A stretch of 64,000 nucleotides of DNA from positions 33,300 to 97,299 of the forward strand of contig NYTH01000030.1 in assembly GCA_002683405.1 (NCBI GenBank), given 5' to 3'. Position numbers and translations under genes: made by a program. Shown piece by piece: positions 1 to 8,441 of the stretch (within the stretch, counting starts at the first letter, position 1; each line of letters starts with the position of its first letter). The notes under the pieces were generated by a model. The model ran no database searches. It saw only the letters and a program-made list of their open reading frames with translations, and had not been told where the DNA came from. This stretch comes from Salinisphaeraceae bacterium (GTDB lineage: Bacteria > Pseudomonadota > Gammaproteobacteria > Nevskiales > Salinisphaeraceae).

Positions 1-1
1 G

Positions 2-484
2 CTCACCCAGCTGGCGCAGAAGACCGGCAAGCACGTTACCGACATCGAGAAGATGATCATCTGGGGCAACCACAGCGCCACGCAGTACCCGGATATCAGC
101 CATTGCACGGTCGACGGCAAACCCGCCAGGGATCTGGTGGATGCCGGTTGGGTAAAGGATGAGTTCATCCCCGTGGTGCAGCAGCGCGGCGCCGCCATCA
201 TCAAGGCGCGTGGCGCTTCGTCCGCCGCCTCGGCCGCCTCCGCGGCCATCGACCATATTCACGACTGGGTGCTGGGCGCCGACGGCATCGTCAGCATGGG
301 TATCCCGTCGGACGGCAGCTACGGCATCGAGCCGGGCATCATCTACTCCTACCCGGTCACCTGCTCGGGCGGCCGGTACGAGATTGTCCAGGGTCTGGAC
401 ATCGACGATTTCTCGCGCGAGCGCATGGACGCTACCGAGAAGGAGCTGCGTGAAGAGCGCACGGCGGTGGAAGAGCTGCTTTAA
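2..484 (+). CDS. mdh: malate dehydrogenase, C-terminal part (5' end outside window)
   Basis: The reading frame is open from base 2 and ends at TAA 482-484, giving the last 160 residues of a cytoplasmic NAD-dependent malate dehydrogenase of the type-2 (LDH-like) family. This enzyme interconverts malate and oxaloacetate in the TCA cycle. The segment [13 protein letters not shown] carries the catalytic histidine of the family, and the downstream [10 protein letters not shown] stretch and the acidic C-terminal helix ([15 protein letters not shown]) are typical. The N-terminal Rossmann half lies before the window. A strong terminator follows within 30 bases, so mdh appears to end its transcript. 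Identification is by motif recognition and is firm; the operon upstream is unknown. Confidence 0.93.
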   Translation, partial: LTQLAQKTGKHVTDIEKMIIWGNHSATQYPDISHCTVDGKPARDLVDAGWVKDEFIPVVQQRGAAIIKARGASSAASAASAAIDHIHDWVLGADGIVSMGIPSDGSYGIEPGIIYSYPVTCSGGRYEIVQGLDIDDFSRERMDATEKELREERTAVEELL

Positions 485-510
485 ACCGGCAGAACCGCAA
501 TGCCCAAATC

Positions 511-545
511 AAGCCGCGGCGCCCTCGGGCCCGCGGCTTTTTTGT
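511..545 (+). terminator. rho-independent terminator of mdh
   Basis: A GC-rich stem (AGCCGCGG pairing with CCGCGGCT) encloses a short loop and is followed by six to seven T residues. It sits 27 bases after the mdh stop codon. Confidence 0.85.
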
Positions 546-577
546 GCGCTGAAAAACACCGAAGACCTCGACCGCCC

Positions 578-610
578 GGTAGGCCGGATGCAGCGCAGCG
601 GAATCCGGCG
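578..610 (+). repeat. REP-like palindromic unit, left copy
   Basis: This 33-base unit begins GGTAGGCCGGATG and ends GGAATCCGGCG. It is internally palindromic (GCCGGAT...ATCCGGC), and its reverse complement recurs at 703-735 with 29 of 33 matching bases. Such GCCGGAT-type units resemble the REP/BIME elements scattered between genes in proteobacteria. The region 485-831 between mdh and dut holds no gene: only the terminator and this inverted pair are seen. Confidence 0.7.
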
Positions 611-702
611 CTTTTGCTCCGTCAAACGGGCTGCCACGCAGGTCGGCAAGGCCGCGCAGCCGCGACGCAGGGTTTTCATCGAAGACGCCAGCGGGTTCGC
701 TA

Positions 703-735
703 CGCCGGATTCCGCAAGGCTTCATCCGGCCTACC
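703..735 (-). repeat. REP-like palindromic unit, right (inverted) copy
   Basis: This is the reverse-complement partner of the unit at 578-610. The four differences all lie in the central part (loop or short stem), and the outer GTAGGCCGGAT and GGAATCCGGC arms are identical. The two units are separated by about 92 bases and could pair to form a large hairpin downstream of mdh and of the convergent dut. Confidence 0.7.
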
Positions 736-831
736 ATTCGCGGTGGCCGCGCTCGGTGCCAAAGCCAGGCCGCAATTTTTTCTTGCCCATAGAACCGTCG
801 ACGACGTCGACCATCGGTCGGCCTTAACCGC

Positions 832-1287
832 TCAAGTCCGACCGGACGAACCGAACCTTCCGGCGCCGCGCTCGGTGCTCTCGAACGCGTCCACCACTTC
901 AAACTCCGCCTGCACCACCGGCACCAGGACCAGTTGCGCCACCCGCTCGCCGGGCTCGACCGTGAAGGCACTGCCCCCGCGATTCCATACCGAGACCATC
1001 AGCTGTCCCTGATAGTCGGAGTCGATCAGCCCCACCAGATTGCCCAGCACCAGGCCGTGCTTATGCCCCAGCCCCGAGCGCGGCAGGATCATCGCGGCGA
1101 GATTGGGGTCGCCGATATAGAGGGCCATCCCCGTGGGCAGCAGCTCGCAGTCGCCGGGCTCAAGGGTAAGCGGCGCATCGATGCAAGCGCGCAGATCGAT
1201 ACCGGCGGAGCCGGGCGTGGCGTAATCCGGCATGGGAAATTCATCGCCAAGACGGGGGTCGAGAATTTTGACCTGCAGTTTATGCAT
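832..1287 (-). CDS. dut: deoxyuridine 5'-triphosphate nucleotidohydrolase (dUTPase)
   Basis: The 151-residue product is the size of a trimeric dUTPase, which hydrolyses dUTP to dUMP and pyrophosphate. This keeps uracil out of DNA and feeds dTMP synthesis. All five family motifs are visible in order: [40 protein letters not shown] and the C-terminal [11 protein letters not shown] arm that closes over the substrate. The arm has R where GGFGS is more common. The start overlaps the end of coaBC by 8 bases, so the two are probably translated together, an arrangement common in gammaproteobacteria. Confidence 0.95.
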   Translation of the reverse strand: MHKLQVKILDPRLGDEFPMPDYATPGSAGIDLRACIDAPLTLEPGDCELLPTGMALYIGDPNLAAMILPRSGLGHKHGLVLGNLVGLIDSDYQGQLMVSVWNRGGSAFTVEPGERVAQLVLVPVVQAEFEVVDAFESTERGAGRFGSSGRT

Positions 1288-2524
1288 CGTACTTCGGACT
1301 CCTGGAATAATGATCGGCCATCAGGGCGACAAGCTGCCGGCCCAGCTCGGTTTTCTTCGCCTGAGGCAGCCGCGTGTCGCCGCCCTGCCAGCAGACATAA
1401 AGACTGTTGTCCGCCACGTCGAAGGCCAGACCAGCGCCCACCTGATTGCCAGCAAGCATGTCCAGACCCTTGCGTTCGCGCTTGTCGCGGGCGCGCGCCT
1501 CCATGTCCTGGGTTTCGGCGGCGAAGCCCAGCGTGAAAAGCCTGGCATGGCGGGCCGCCACGTCCGCCAGGATGTCGCGGGTCGCGGCGAGCTCCAGCGA
1601 GATATTGCTCCCGGATTTCTTCATCTTCTGCTCTGCCACCTCGGCCGGCCGATAGTCGGCCACCGCAGCCGTGGCGATGAAAACATCGGCATCGCCGGCA
1701 CGCTGCATGACGGCCTCATGCATCTGCGCCGCCGTTTCAACGTCAACGCGATCACAGCCGGGCGGGGTTTCCAGGGCGGTGGGCCCGGACACCAGCGTGA
1801 CCTCGGCCCCGGCCGCCGCGCAGGCCGCCGCCAGCGCGTAGCCCATGCGCCCTGACGAGCGGTTGGTGATGTAGCGCACGGGGTCGATCGGCTCGCGCGT
1901 GGGGCCGGCGGTGACGAGCACGCGCCGGCCCGCCAGCCGGCCGCCGCCAAAATGCGCCACCACGTGATCGCGAATCTCGCCGGGCTCGAGCATGCGGCCT
2001 GGCCCCGTTTCGCGCTCGGCCAGCTCGCCCTCGGCAGGGCCCAGCAGCCGCACGCCGCGCGACGCCAGAAGCCGGACGTTGTCTTGCGTGGCGGCATGTG
2101 CCCACATGAGCCGGTTCATCGCCGGGGCCAGCATGAGCGGCGCGGCGGTGGCCAGGGCAATGGTTGACAGCAGATCCTGCGCCCGGCCCTGCGCGAGCAG
2201 CGCGATCGAATTGGCCGTGGCGGGCGCCACCAGCAGCAGATCGGCCCAGCGCGCGAGCTCGATGTGCCCCATGCCCAGCTCCGCTGCCGGGTCCCAGAGG
2301 CTTTCGCGCACGGCGCGACCCGACACGGCCTGCAGGCTCAGCGGCGTTACGAAGCGGCGCGCAGCCTCGGTCATGACGACCTGCACCTCGGCGCCCTGCT
2401 CGATCAGGCGCCGGACCAGCTCGGGCGTCTTGTAGGCCGCAATGCCGCCGGTAACGCCCAACACGATGCGCTTGCCGGCCAGGGGGCGGCATGCATCTCC
2501 CGCGTGATTAATCGGCTCGGACAT
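1280..2524 (-). CDS. coaBC: bifunctional phosphopantothenoylcysteine decarboxylase / phosphopantothenate-cysteine ligase
   Basis: This 414-residue flavoprotein performs two steps of coenzyme A synthesis: CTP-dependent joining of cysteine to phosphopantothenate (CoaB) and decarboxylation to phosphopantetheine (CoaC). The N-terminal CoaC half shows [11 protein letters not shown], the [10 protein letters not shown] region and PAMN. The C-terminal CoaB half shows [26 protein letters not shown] and the KMKKSG segment. A longer reading frame exists upstream, but the ATG at 2522-2524 (MSEPINH...) fits the family length and lies just before the first conserved residues. It is divergent from radC, 96 bases away, and leads the coaBC-dut pair. 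Confidence 0.94.
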   Translation of the reverse strand: MSEPINHAGDACRPLAGKRIVLGVTGGIAAYKTPELVRRLIEQGAEVQVVMTEAARRFVTPLSLQAVSGRAVRESLWDPAAELGMGHIELARWADLLLVAPATANSIALLAQGRAQDLLSTIALATAAPLMLAPAMNRLMWAHAATQDNVRLLASRGVRLLGPAEGELAERETGPGRMLEPGEIRDHVVAHFGGGRLAGRRVLVTAGPTREPIDPVRYITNRSSGRMGYALAAACAAAGAEVTLVSGPTALETPPGCDRVDVETAAQMHEAVMQRAGDADVFIATAAVADYRPAEVAEQKMKKSGSNISLELAATRDILADVAARHARLFTLGFAAETQDMEARARDKRERKGLDMLAGNQVGAGLAFDVADNSLYVCWQGGDTRLPQAKKTELGRQLVALMADHYSRSPKYDA

Positions 2525-2620
2525 GGCGCGCATTGTATGCGCCACGGCGGACGGGCGCAGTTGCCAACGACGACGCCAGCCAGCATGCTCGATCGGGCAA
2601 ACGCACCACATCCTGCCGTC

Positions 2621-3295
2621 ATGTCGATCAAACACTGGCCCGCGTCGGAGCGTCCGCGGGAAAAACTGCTGGAGCGCGGACCCGGCGCCCTGTCCGATGC
2701 CGAATTGCTAGCCATCTTCCTGCGCGTTGGCGTGCCGGGCAGCAGCGCGATCGACCTGGCCCGTCAGGTGCTGGCAGAGTTCGGCAGCCTGACCGCCCTG
2801 CTGGGCGCCGACCAACCGCGCTTCTGCGCGACACGGGGCCTGGGCCAGGCCAAATTCGTCCAGCTGCAGGCCGTGCTCGAAATGGCGCGGCGGCACATGG
2901 CCGAGCGGCTGCAGCGCGAGGATGTGCTCACCGACCCGCAGGCCACGCGAGATTATCTGCAGCAGCGGATCGGCCGGCGCCCGCATGAAGTGTTCGCCGT
3001 CATCTTTCTGGACACGCGCAACCGCGTAATCCAGGTCGAAGAGCTTTTCCGGGGCACGCTGGATGGCGCTTCGGTCTACCCCCGGGAGGTGGTTCGGGCC
3101 GCCCTGACCCACAACGCGGCGGCGGTGATTCTCGCTCACAACCACCCCTCCGGCGTGGCCGAACCGTCCCGCGCCGACCGCGACATCACGCGGCGGCTGA
3201 GCGACGCGCTTGCCCTGGTCGATATTCGCGTGCTGGATCATCTCGTGGTGGGCGACGGGCAGACCACGTCGTTCGCCGAACGGGGCTGGCTGTAG
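2621..3295 (+). CDS. radC: RadC-family JAB/MPN metalloprotease-fold protein
   Basis: The product is 224 residues, the usual RadC length. It has an N-terminal helix-hairpin-helix part (around [10 protein letters not shown], residues 73-82) and a C-terminal JAB1/MPN domain. The zinc motif HNHPSG (His173 and His175) with Asp186 downstream is intact. RadC was once thought to be a repair protein, but its in vivo role remains unclear. The frame is open further upstream, but ATG 2621 ([17 protein letters not shown]) matches the conserved family start. It is transcribed away from coaBC-dut, the common genomic neighbourhood of radC. Confidence 0.92.
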   Translation: MSIKHWPASERPREKLLERGPGALSDAELLAIFLRVGVPGSSAIDLARQVLAEFGSLTALLGADQPRFCATRGLGQAKFVQLQAVLEMARRHMAERLQREDVLTDPQATRDYLQQRIGRRPHEVFAVIFLDTRNRVIQVEELFRGTLDGASVYPREVVRAALTHNAAAVILAHNHPSGVAEPSRADRDITRRLSDALALVDIRVLDHLVVGDGQTTSFAERGWL

Positions 3296-3320
3296 AAACT
3301 GTCACCAATTCGCGACAGCT

Positions 3321-3348
3321 TTGAGTGTCCGTTTTGCGCGGTTATAGT
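3321..3348 (+). promoter_or_regulatory. sigma-70-type promoter of the outer-membrane protein gene
   Basis: TTGAGT (3321-3326) and TATAGT (3343-3348) are separated by 16 bases. They precede the gene at 3401 by a leader of about 45 bases that ends in an AAAGGAG ribosome-binding site at 3388-3394. This is one of the better consensus promoters in the window. Confidence 0.6.
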
Positions 3349-3400
3349 CCGCGTCGCAGATTCAGTGCCCCATTTTGGGGCGGTTTCAAAGGAGCAGACT

Positions 3401-4021
3401 ATGAAGACTGTGTTCACGCTGGCGATGCTGGGCGTCGCCGCTACCACCACCGCCGTGCACGCCGGACCCAATGACTACAACTACGGCGAATTCAAGTGGA
3501 TTGCCAACGGCGAGGCAGATGGCCCTGGCGGCTCCACCGACTACGACGGTTTCGGAGCGGAAGGCATGATGGCCGTTGGCGAGAACATGCTCATCGGCGG
3601 CGGCGTGGATATTCTGGAAGCCGATCGCGGCAACCTCGATCCCGAGCGCTACCACGCCGGTTTCGGCCTGCGTCACCTGCAGCCCATGCAGGGCGGCTAC
3701 GATTTGTCCATGTACGGTCTGGTGGCCTACGAGCGGCTCGAGCTGGGCAGCGACGACGGCAACGGCCTGGGTATTCGCACCGGTCTGCGCTTCAACCTGA
3801 CGCCGATGCTCGAGATCAACCCGCATCTGAGCTACGCCGACTACGGCGACGTGCTCGGCTCGGACGTGGACGGCTGGACTTACGGCGTGCGCGGCGTGTA
3901 CCAGGTCAACCCCGTCTTCGCGGTCACGCTGGGCATTCAGGAATCCAGCCTGGACGTGGAAACCTCCGATCTCGACCTGGAAGAAGAGATCGCGCTGGGC
4001 GCCCGCGTCTATTTTGAATAA
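3401..4021 (+). CDS. outer-membrane beta-barrel protein of unknown role
   Basis: This 206-residue protein begins with a cleavable signal peptide (MKTVFTLAMLGVAATTTAVHA, cleavage likely after AHA-type VHA). It continues with alternating amphipathic strands rich in Gly, Tyr and Asp and ends ...LGARVYFE, close to the aromatic C-terminal signature of barrel proteins. This supports a small outer-membrane barrel of 8-10 strands. It resembles YfaZ-type barrels only in general character, and I do not assign a family. Start 3401 is fixed by AAAGGAG seven bases upstream. It has its own promoter and its own terminator, so it is a single-gene unit. Confidence 0.8.
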   Translation: MKTVFTLAMLGVAATTTAVHAGPNDYNYGEFKWIANGEADGPGGSTDYDGFGAEGMMAVGENMLIGGGVDILEADRGNLDPERYHAGFGLRHLQPMQGGYDLSMYGLVAYERLELGSDDGNGLGIRTGLRFNLTPMLEINPHLSYADYGDVLGSDVDGWTYGVRGVYQVNPVFAVTLGIQESSLDVETSDLDLEEEIALGARVYFE

Positions 4022-4050
4022 TTGACGTCGGCGAATAATCCACGCCAGAC

Positions 4051-4111
4051 GAAAGAGGCGGATTTGATTTGCCAGATCGCGATCCAGCTGGTATAAATCC
4101 GCCTCTTTTTC
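4051..4111 (+). terminator. long-stem rho-independent terminator
   Basis: AAAGAGGCGGATTT (4052-4065) pairs perfectly with AAATCCGCCTCTTT (4095-4108), followed by further T residues. The loop is about 29 bases and contains smaller self-complementary parts (GATCGCGATC). It lies 30 bases after the barrel-protein gene. Confidence 0.8.
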
Positions 4112-4206
4112 GCCGCCCGGCGCCCGCAAAACCCGCTATCTGAGCAGCTGTTGCTGCCCCTGGTGGACGCAATGCGGCGCGCCCGAACAGTCAGAGACAC
4201 ATAATC

Positions 4207-4443
4207 ATGTCGCGAGTTTGTCAGGTCACCGGAAAGCGCCCGGTTACCGGGTTCAATGTCTCCCATGCCCACAACAAGACCAAGCGCCGGTTCGAGCCGA
4301 ACCTGCACTGGCACCGTTTCTGGGTTGCAGCAGAGAATCGTTACGTGAAGCTGCGCGTATCTTCGCGCGGTATGCGCATCATCGATCGCAAGGGCATTGA
4401 CACCGTGCTTGCCGACCTGCGCTCTCGTGGGGAGAAAGTGTAA
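4207..4443 (+). CDS. rpmB: 50S ribosomal protein L28
   Basis: The 78-residue basic protein matches bacterial L28 throughout: [12 protein letters not shown] at the start, the [11 protein letters not shown] segment in the middle and a C-terminal [12 protein letters not shown]28 is a component of the large ribosomal subunit. It is directly followed by rpmG with a TAATG stop-start overlap, the standard rpmB-rpmG pair. I see no strong promoter in 4112-4206 and only a weak ribosome-binding site. Confidence 0.97.
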   Translation: MSRVCQVTGKRPVTGFNVSHAHNKTKRRFEPNLHWHRFWVAAENRYVKLRVSSRGMRIIDRKGIDTVLADLRSRGEKV

Positions 4444-4598
4444 TGCGTGAAAAAGTCAAACTCGTTTCGACCGAAGGCACCGGGTTCTACTACACCACGT
4501 ACAAGAACAAGCGGAACACGCCCGACAAGCTCGAGATGAAAAAGTACGATCCCAAGATCAAGAAGCACGTCATGTTCAAGGAAGCCAAGATCAAGTAG
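4443..4598 (+). CDS. rpmG: 50S ribosomal protein L33
   Basis: A short gene of 51 codons starts at the ATG overlapping the rpmB stop (TAATG) and ends TAG 4596-4598. The protein begins [15 protein letters not shown] and ends MFKEAKIK, with [16 protein letters not shown] in the middle, which is diagnostic of the proteobacterial zinc-free form of L33 (no CxxC pairs). It is co-translated with L28 and followed by a terminator 47 bases downstream. Confidence 0.96.
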   Translation: MREKVKLVSTEGTGFYYTTYKNKRNTPDKLEMKKYDPKIKKHVMFKEAKIK

Positions 4599-4645
4599 TC
4601 GGCGCTCCTTGTTCATTTAGCGGGTCACCTGCGTGGCCTGCCTGG

Positions 4646-4675
4646 AAAAAGCCGGCTCGAGCGCCGGCTTTTTTT
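4646..4675. terminator. bidirectional terminator between rpmG and the hydantoinase gene
   Basis: AAAAAGCCGGC (4646-4656) and GCCGGCTTTTT (4663-4673) form a perfect 11-bp stem with a 6-base loop. A-runs and T-runs lie on both sides, so it can act for rpmG on the plus strand and for the convergent gene ending at 4681 on the minus strand. Confidence 0.88.
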
Positions 4676-4680
4676 ATGCG

Positions 4681-6675
4681 TTACGCCGCGTTGCGTTCGA
4701 GCAGAATATTGCCGTAGTCATCCACCTCGCCGCGCCACGCCGACGCAATCCAGGTGGTCGAGACCGCCTCGCAAATGATAGCCGGCCCGGTCACGCGCTG
4801 GCCTGCCGCGAGCTGATTACGCTCGAAAACCGGCACGCTCCCATCGACGCCGGCCACGGCAACCTGCGCCACCGGGCTGCCTGGCTCGCCGCCAGGCCAG
4901 CGGGCCAGCGGCAGCTGCGGTTCCGGCCCGCTCAGCGACAACCGCAGATTCACCAGCTCAACCGGACGATCCATGCGATGGCCGTAGCGCCCGGCATGCG
5001 CGCGATGGAAGGCCCCCGCGGCCGCTACGCGCCCGGCCCAGGGCAGGTTGAGCGAAAAACTCTGACCGGCATAGCGCAGATCCGCGCTGACCTGTTCCGT
5101 AAGCTGATCCGGCGGCACGCCCTCGCGTTCCAGCGCGGCGCGACCCTCCGTGCGCAGTTGGGCAAGCACGTCATCCGCGGTCGTATCGCCCAGCGCATCC
5201 AGTCGCTCGAGTACGCTTCGAGAAAGCTGCCGGCTTTGCGGCGCCACCAGCATGCCCAGCGCCGAGAGCACGCCCGCATGCATCGGCACCAACGCCCGCG
5301 TCATGTCCAGCGCCTCGGCCAGCGCGCACACGTGCAAACCGCCGGCGCCGCCGAAACTGAGCAGCGTGGCGCTGCGCGGGTCTTCACCGCGCTCCACCGA
5401 AATGACCCGAAGCGCCTTCACCATGGCCTCGTTGGCCACGCGCAGTATGCCTTCGGCCGTCTGGCGCGGCGCCAGACCCAGCTGGTCACTCAGCGTCTTG
5501 ATGGCCCGTTCGGCCGGTTCAACCTCCAGCGTAAGGTTTCCGCCCAGGCTGACCGTGGCGGGCAGCCGTCCAAGCAGGACGTGGGCATCCGTGACCGTGG
5601 GCTGTCGCCCGCCCTTGCCATAGCAGGCCGGCCCGGGCTCGGCGCCGGCGGATTCCGGCCCCACCCGCAGCAGGCCACCCGCGTCGACCCAGGCAATCGA
5701 CCCGCCCCCCGCACCGATGGTATGCATGTCCACCATGGGCACGCCGACCGGGTAGCCGCCCACCTGGCCTTCCTCGGTCAGGCGAATATCACCGTCGATC
5801 AACGCCACATCCGAGGACGTGCCGCCCATATCCAGAGTAAGCAGCCGCTCGCGCCCGGCCAGCCGGCCCATATAGCGCGCGCCCAGCAGCCCGCCCGCCG
5901 GTCCCGACAGCAGCAGATTCACCGCCCGCGTGCTGGCCTGCTCGACCCCGATGGCGCCGCCGGCGCTGTGCATGACCGTCAGCGACGGCGCAGCGACGCG
6001 CAGCTTGTCCAGATAGCGCGCCATGCGCGGCCCCAGCGCCGCATTCAGCCAGGTGACAATGCCGCGCTCGTACTCCCGGTGCTCGGGCAGAACATCGCTG
6101 GACCGGCAGACGAACACCTCGTCCCCGAATGCTGCGCGCAGGGCCGCCACAACGGCCTGCTCGGGGGCGGCATCGAGAAACGAGAACAGCAGATTCACCG
6201 CGACCGCCTCGGGGCGCGCGGCCCTGACGGCCTCGACCAGACGATCCAGCTCGGCGTGCTCCAGGGCCCGAATGACCTGACCCTCCGAGCCCGTGCGCTG
6301 ATCCACCCCCAGGCAAAGCCCGACCGGCACGGGGGGCGCTTGAGGCGGGGGCTGCAGGTTGTACAATTCCGCTCGCGCCTGACGGCCGATGGTCAGCACA
6401 TCGGTCAGGCCCTCGTTGGCCACGTAGACCGTGCGGGCCAGCTTGCGCTCGAGCAGGGCATTGGTGGCGACGGTGGAGCCGTGGACGACCCGCGGCTTGC
6501 CGGTGGCGTCGGCCAGCTGCCGGATACCGCGCACCACGGCGCGATCCGGCGCATCGGGCGTGGAAGGCAGCTTGATGACGTCGAAGCGGGCGCCATCGAA
6601 GGCGATGAAGTCGGTAAACGTGCCGCCGGTATCAATACCCAGGCGGCGCGTGGTCGTGTCGTTCCCCATGAGCAT
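4681..6675 (-). CDS. hydantoinase/oxoprolinase family protein (HyuA-like subunit)
   Basis: The 664-residue product has the ASKHA-type N-terminus LGIDTGGTFTDF of the hydantoinase A / 5-oxoprolinase family. It continues with the internal DMGGTSSDVALIDG and GAGGGSIAW nucleotide-binding segments and a C-terminal domain containing LRYAGQSFSLNL. Members hydrolyse cyclic amides such as hydantoins or 5-oxoproline in an ATP-dependent way, usually together with a HyuB subunit. No hyuB lies next to it here, which is unusual, so the substrate cannot be stated. The start may be ATG 6675 or ATG 6669. It is divergent from the ABC operon, with only 45 bases between. Confidence 0.85.
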   Translation of the reverse strand: MLMGNDTTTRRLGIDTGGTFTDFIAFDGARFDVIKLPSTPDAPDRAVVRGIRQLADATGKPRVVHGSTVATNALLERKLARTVYVANEGLTDVLTIGRQARAELYNLQPPPQAPPVPVGLCLGVDQRTGSEGQVIRALEHAELDRLVEAVRAARPEAVAVNLLFSFLDAAPEQAVVAALRAAFGDEVFVCRSSDVLPEHREYERGIVTWLNAALGPRMARYLDKLRVAAPSLTVMHSAGGAIGVEQASTRAVNLLLSGPAGGLLGARYMGRLAGRERLLTLDMGGTSSDVALIDGDIRLTEEGQVGGYPVGVPMVDMHTIGAGGGSIAWVDAGGLLRVGPESAGAEPGPACYGKGGRQPTVTDAHVLLGRLPATVSLGGNLTLEVEPAERAIKTLSDQLGLAPRQTAEGILRVANEAMVKALRVISVERGEDPRSATLLSFGGAGGLHVCALAEALDMTRALVPMHAGVLSALGMLVAPQSRQLSRSVLERLDALGDTTADDVLAQLRTEGRAALEREGVPPDQLTEQVSADLRYAGQSFSLNLPWAGRVAAAGAFHRAHAGRYGHRMDRPVELVNLRLSLSGPEPQLPLARWPGGEPGSPVAQVAVAGVDGSVPVFERNQLAAGQRVTGPAIICEAVSTTWIASAWRGEVDDYGNILLERNAA

Positions 6676-6690
6676 GGAGTCTAACGCTTT

Positions 6691-6715
6691 GCAAACGCCG
6701 ATTCGCGCAAACGCC
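6691..6715 (+). repeat. direct repeat in the hyuA/ABC divergent promoter gap
   Basis: GCAAACGCC occurs at 6691-6699 and again at 6707-6715, a 16-base period. Both copies fall within the 45-base space between two divergent genes. It could be an operator for a tandem-binding regulator, but no regulator gene is adjacent. Confidence 0.35.
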
Positions 6716-6720
6716 CACGC

Positions 6721-7677
6721 ATGACGAGCCAGGCGCCGAATCTGGTCGAGGCCTGCGGTCTGATGCGCCGCTACGGGCCGGTGACCGCAGTGTCGGAGGT
6801 GGACCTGACGCTGGCCCCGGGCGAGATTCTGGGGCTACTGGGCCCCAACGGCGCAGGCAAGACCACCACCCTGCGTATGCTGGCCGGCTGTCTGGCGCCC
6901 ACGGCCGGCGAAATCCGGATCAACGGCACCGACATCGCAAGCGACCCGGCCGATGCGAAGGCGCATCTGGGCTATCTGCCCGAGCGCCCGCCCCTGCATC
7001 CGGAAATGACGGTCGACGAATACCTGGGCTTCTGCGCGCGGCTTCGCGGCATGGAAGGTGTGCGGCGCCGTGAGGCGCTGGAGACGGTAAAGCGCGACTG
7101 CGGCTTGCAGGACAGCGGCCGCCGCCTCGTCGGCAATCTGTCCAAGGGCTACCAGCAGCGGGTGGGCATTGCCCAGGCCATCGTGCACCGCCCGGCGGTG
7201 GTCATCCTGGATGAACCGACCGTGGGGCTGGATCCCAATCAGATGCGGGATATCCGCGCCCTGATTCGCCGGCTGGGTGACCGGCACAGCGTGCTTATTT
7301 CCAGCCACATTCTTTCCGAAATCCAGGCCACCTGCTCGCGGGTGGTCATCATCAATGCCGGCCGGGTGGTGTTCGACCAGGCCATGGCCGGTGTGGATCG
7401 CGCCCTGGATCATCAGACGGTGCGCGCCGGATTCGACCGCGGGCCCGATCAGGCTGCGCTTCTGGCCGTGGACGGCGTGCTGGAGGCCATCGCATTGAAT
7501 GACGGCCACTGGCAGTTACGCTGCCGGCCGGGCAATGCGCCGCGGCGCAATATCGCCCGCGCCTCGGCGGCCGGCGGCTGGGAGCTGTTTGAACTGACCG
7601 AGCAGACGGCCCGGCTGGAAGACGTCTTTGCCGAGCTCACGGTTGCGCCCGTGGCCCGCGAGGATTCCGCGGCATGA
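6721..7677 (+). CDS. ABC transporter ATP-binding protein (GldA-like)
   Basis: The 318-residue ATPase has Walker A GPNGAGKTT (residues 41-49), the ABC signature LSKGYQQRVG (140-149) and Walker B VVILDEP (160-166), followed by an SSH switch histidine. The extended C-terminal region is typical of ATPases that drive ABC-2 exporters of the Gld/Nos/CcmA type. It is the first gene of a tightly packed run with the permease (4-base overlap), a GldG-like protein and a DUF4340 protein. The nucleotide-binding role is certain; the transported substrate is unknown, and no gliding is implied. Confidence 0.92.
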   Translation: MTSQAPNLVEACGLMRRYGPVTAVSEVDLTLAPGEILGLLGPNGAGKTTTLRMLAGCLAPTAGEIRINGTDIASDPADAKAHLGYLPERPPLHPEMTVDEYLGFCARLRGMEGVRRREALETVKRDCGLQDSGRRLVGNLSKGYQQRVGIAQAIVHRPAVVILDEPTVGLDPNQMRDIRALIRRLGDRHSVLISSHILSEIQATCSRVVIINAGRVVFDQAMAGVDRALDHQTVRAGFDRGPDQAALLAVDGVLEAIALNDGHWQLRCRPGNAPRRNIARASAAGGWELFELTEQTARLEDVFAELTVAPVAREDSAA

Positions 7678-8441
7678 ACGGTGCCTGGCAGATCGCCCGC
7701 TACGAGCTGGCCCGCCTGTTCGTCTCGCCGCTGGCCTGGACCATCCTGGCGGTCGCCCAGCTGCTGCTGGGGCTCATGTTCGCGCTATCGCTGGCCGACG
7801 TGCTCATGAACCCCGGCAGGGTCAACGAGTATGCGGGCGTGACCGAGGTCGTCGTGGCCGGGCTGTTCCGCTTTGCCTGGGTGCTGCTGCTACTCATCGT
7901 GCCGCTGCTCACGATGCGCCTTTTCTCCGAGGAGCGTAAACAGGGCAGCCTGGACCTGCTGCTGGCCTCTCCGGTCAGCCTCAGCGCGCTGGTGCTCGGC
8001 AAGTTTGCCGGCGTCATGGGGTTCATGACCGTGCTGCTGGGGCTGATCGCGCTCATGCCGCTGTTCCTGCTCATCAACACGCCGCTGGATACCGGCATGC
8101 TGGCCGCGGGCCTGCTTGGACTGTGGCTGATGATGGCGGCGTTCACCGCGGCGGGGCTGTTTGTCTCGTCCCTCACCCGCGAGCCAACCATCGCCGCCAT
8201 CGGCGGTTTCGGGCTGCTGCTGGCGGTCTGGCTGCTGCATGCCATCACGCTGTTCGAGTACGAACCGGTCGTGTTCGGCCTGGCACTGCCGCTGGCCGAC
8301 CTGGCCGGCACGCTGTCGCTGCTCGGCCACTTCGAGGCGCTGCTCTATGGGCTGTTCGATACGGCCGACGTGGCCTTCATCCTGATCTTCACGGCTCTGT
8401 TTCTGGCGCTGACCGTACAGCGGCTGGACATGGAACGCTGA
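7674..8441 (+). CDS. ABC-2 type permease (GldF-like)
   Basis: This 255-residue integral membrane protein has about six hydrophobic segments. It begins with the short cytoplasmic helix MNGAWQIARYELARLF, and the RLFSEERKQGSLDLLLASPVS segment between the second and third segments is characteristic of ABC-2 permeases. It starts inside the last codons of the ATPase gene (ATGA) and ends in TGATG with the GldG-like gene, so all three should be co-translated. It should form the membrane channel for the preceding ATPase. Confidence 0.9.
   Translation: MNGAWQIARYELARLFVSPLAWTILAVAQLLLGLMFALSLADVLMNPGRVNEYAGVTEVVVAGLFRFAWVLLLLIVPLLTMRLFSEERKQGSLDLLLASPVSLSALVLGKFAGVMGFMTVLLGLIALMPLFLLINTPLDTGMLAAGLLGLWLMMAAFTAAGLFVSSLTREPTIAAIGGFGLLLAVWLLHAITLFEYEPVVFGLALPLADLAGTLSLLGHFEALLYGLFDTADVAFILIFTALFLALTVQRLDMER

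Noticed and set aside
4633..6684. A 683-codon plus-strand frame across the hydantoinase gene
   Set aside because: It is the antisense shadow of the HyuA-like gene, with low-complexity Arg/Gln/His composition and no start-site signal.
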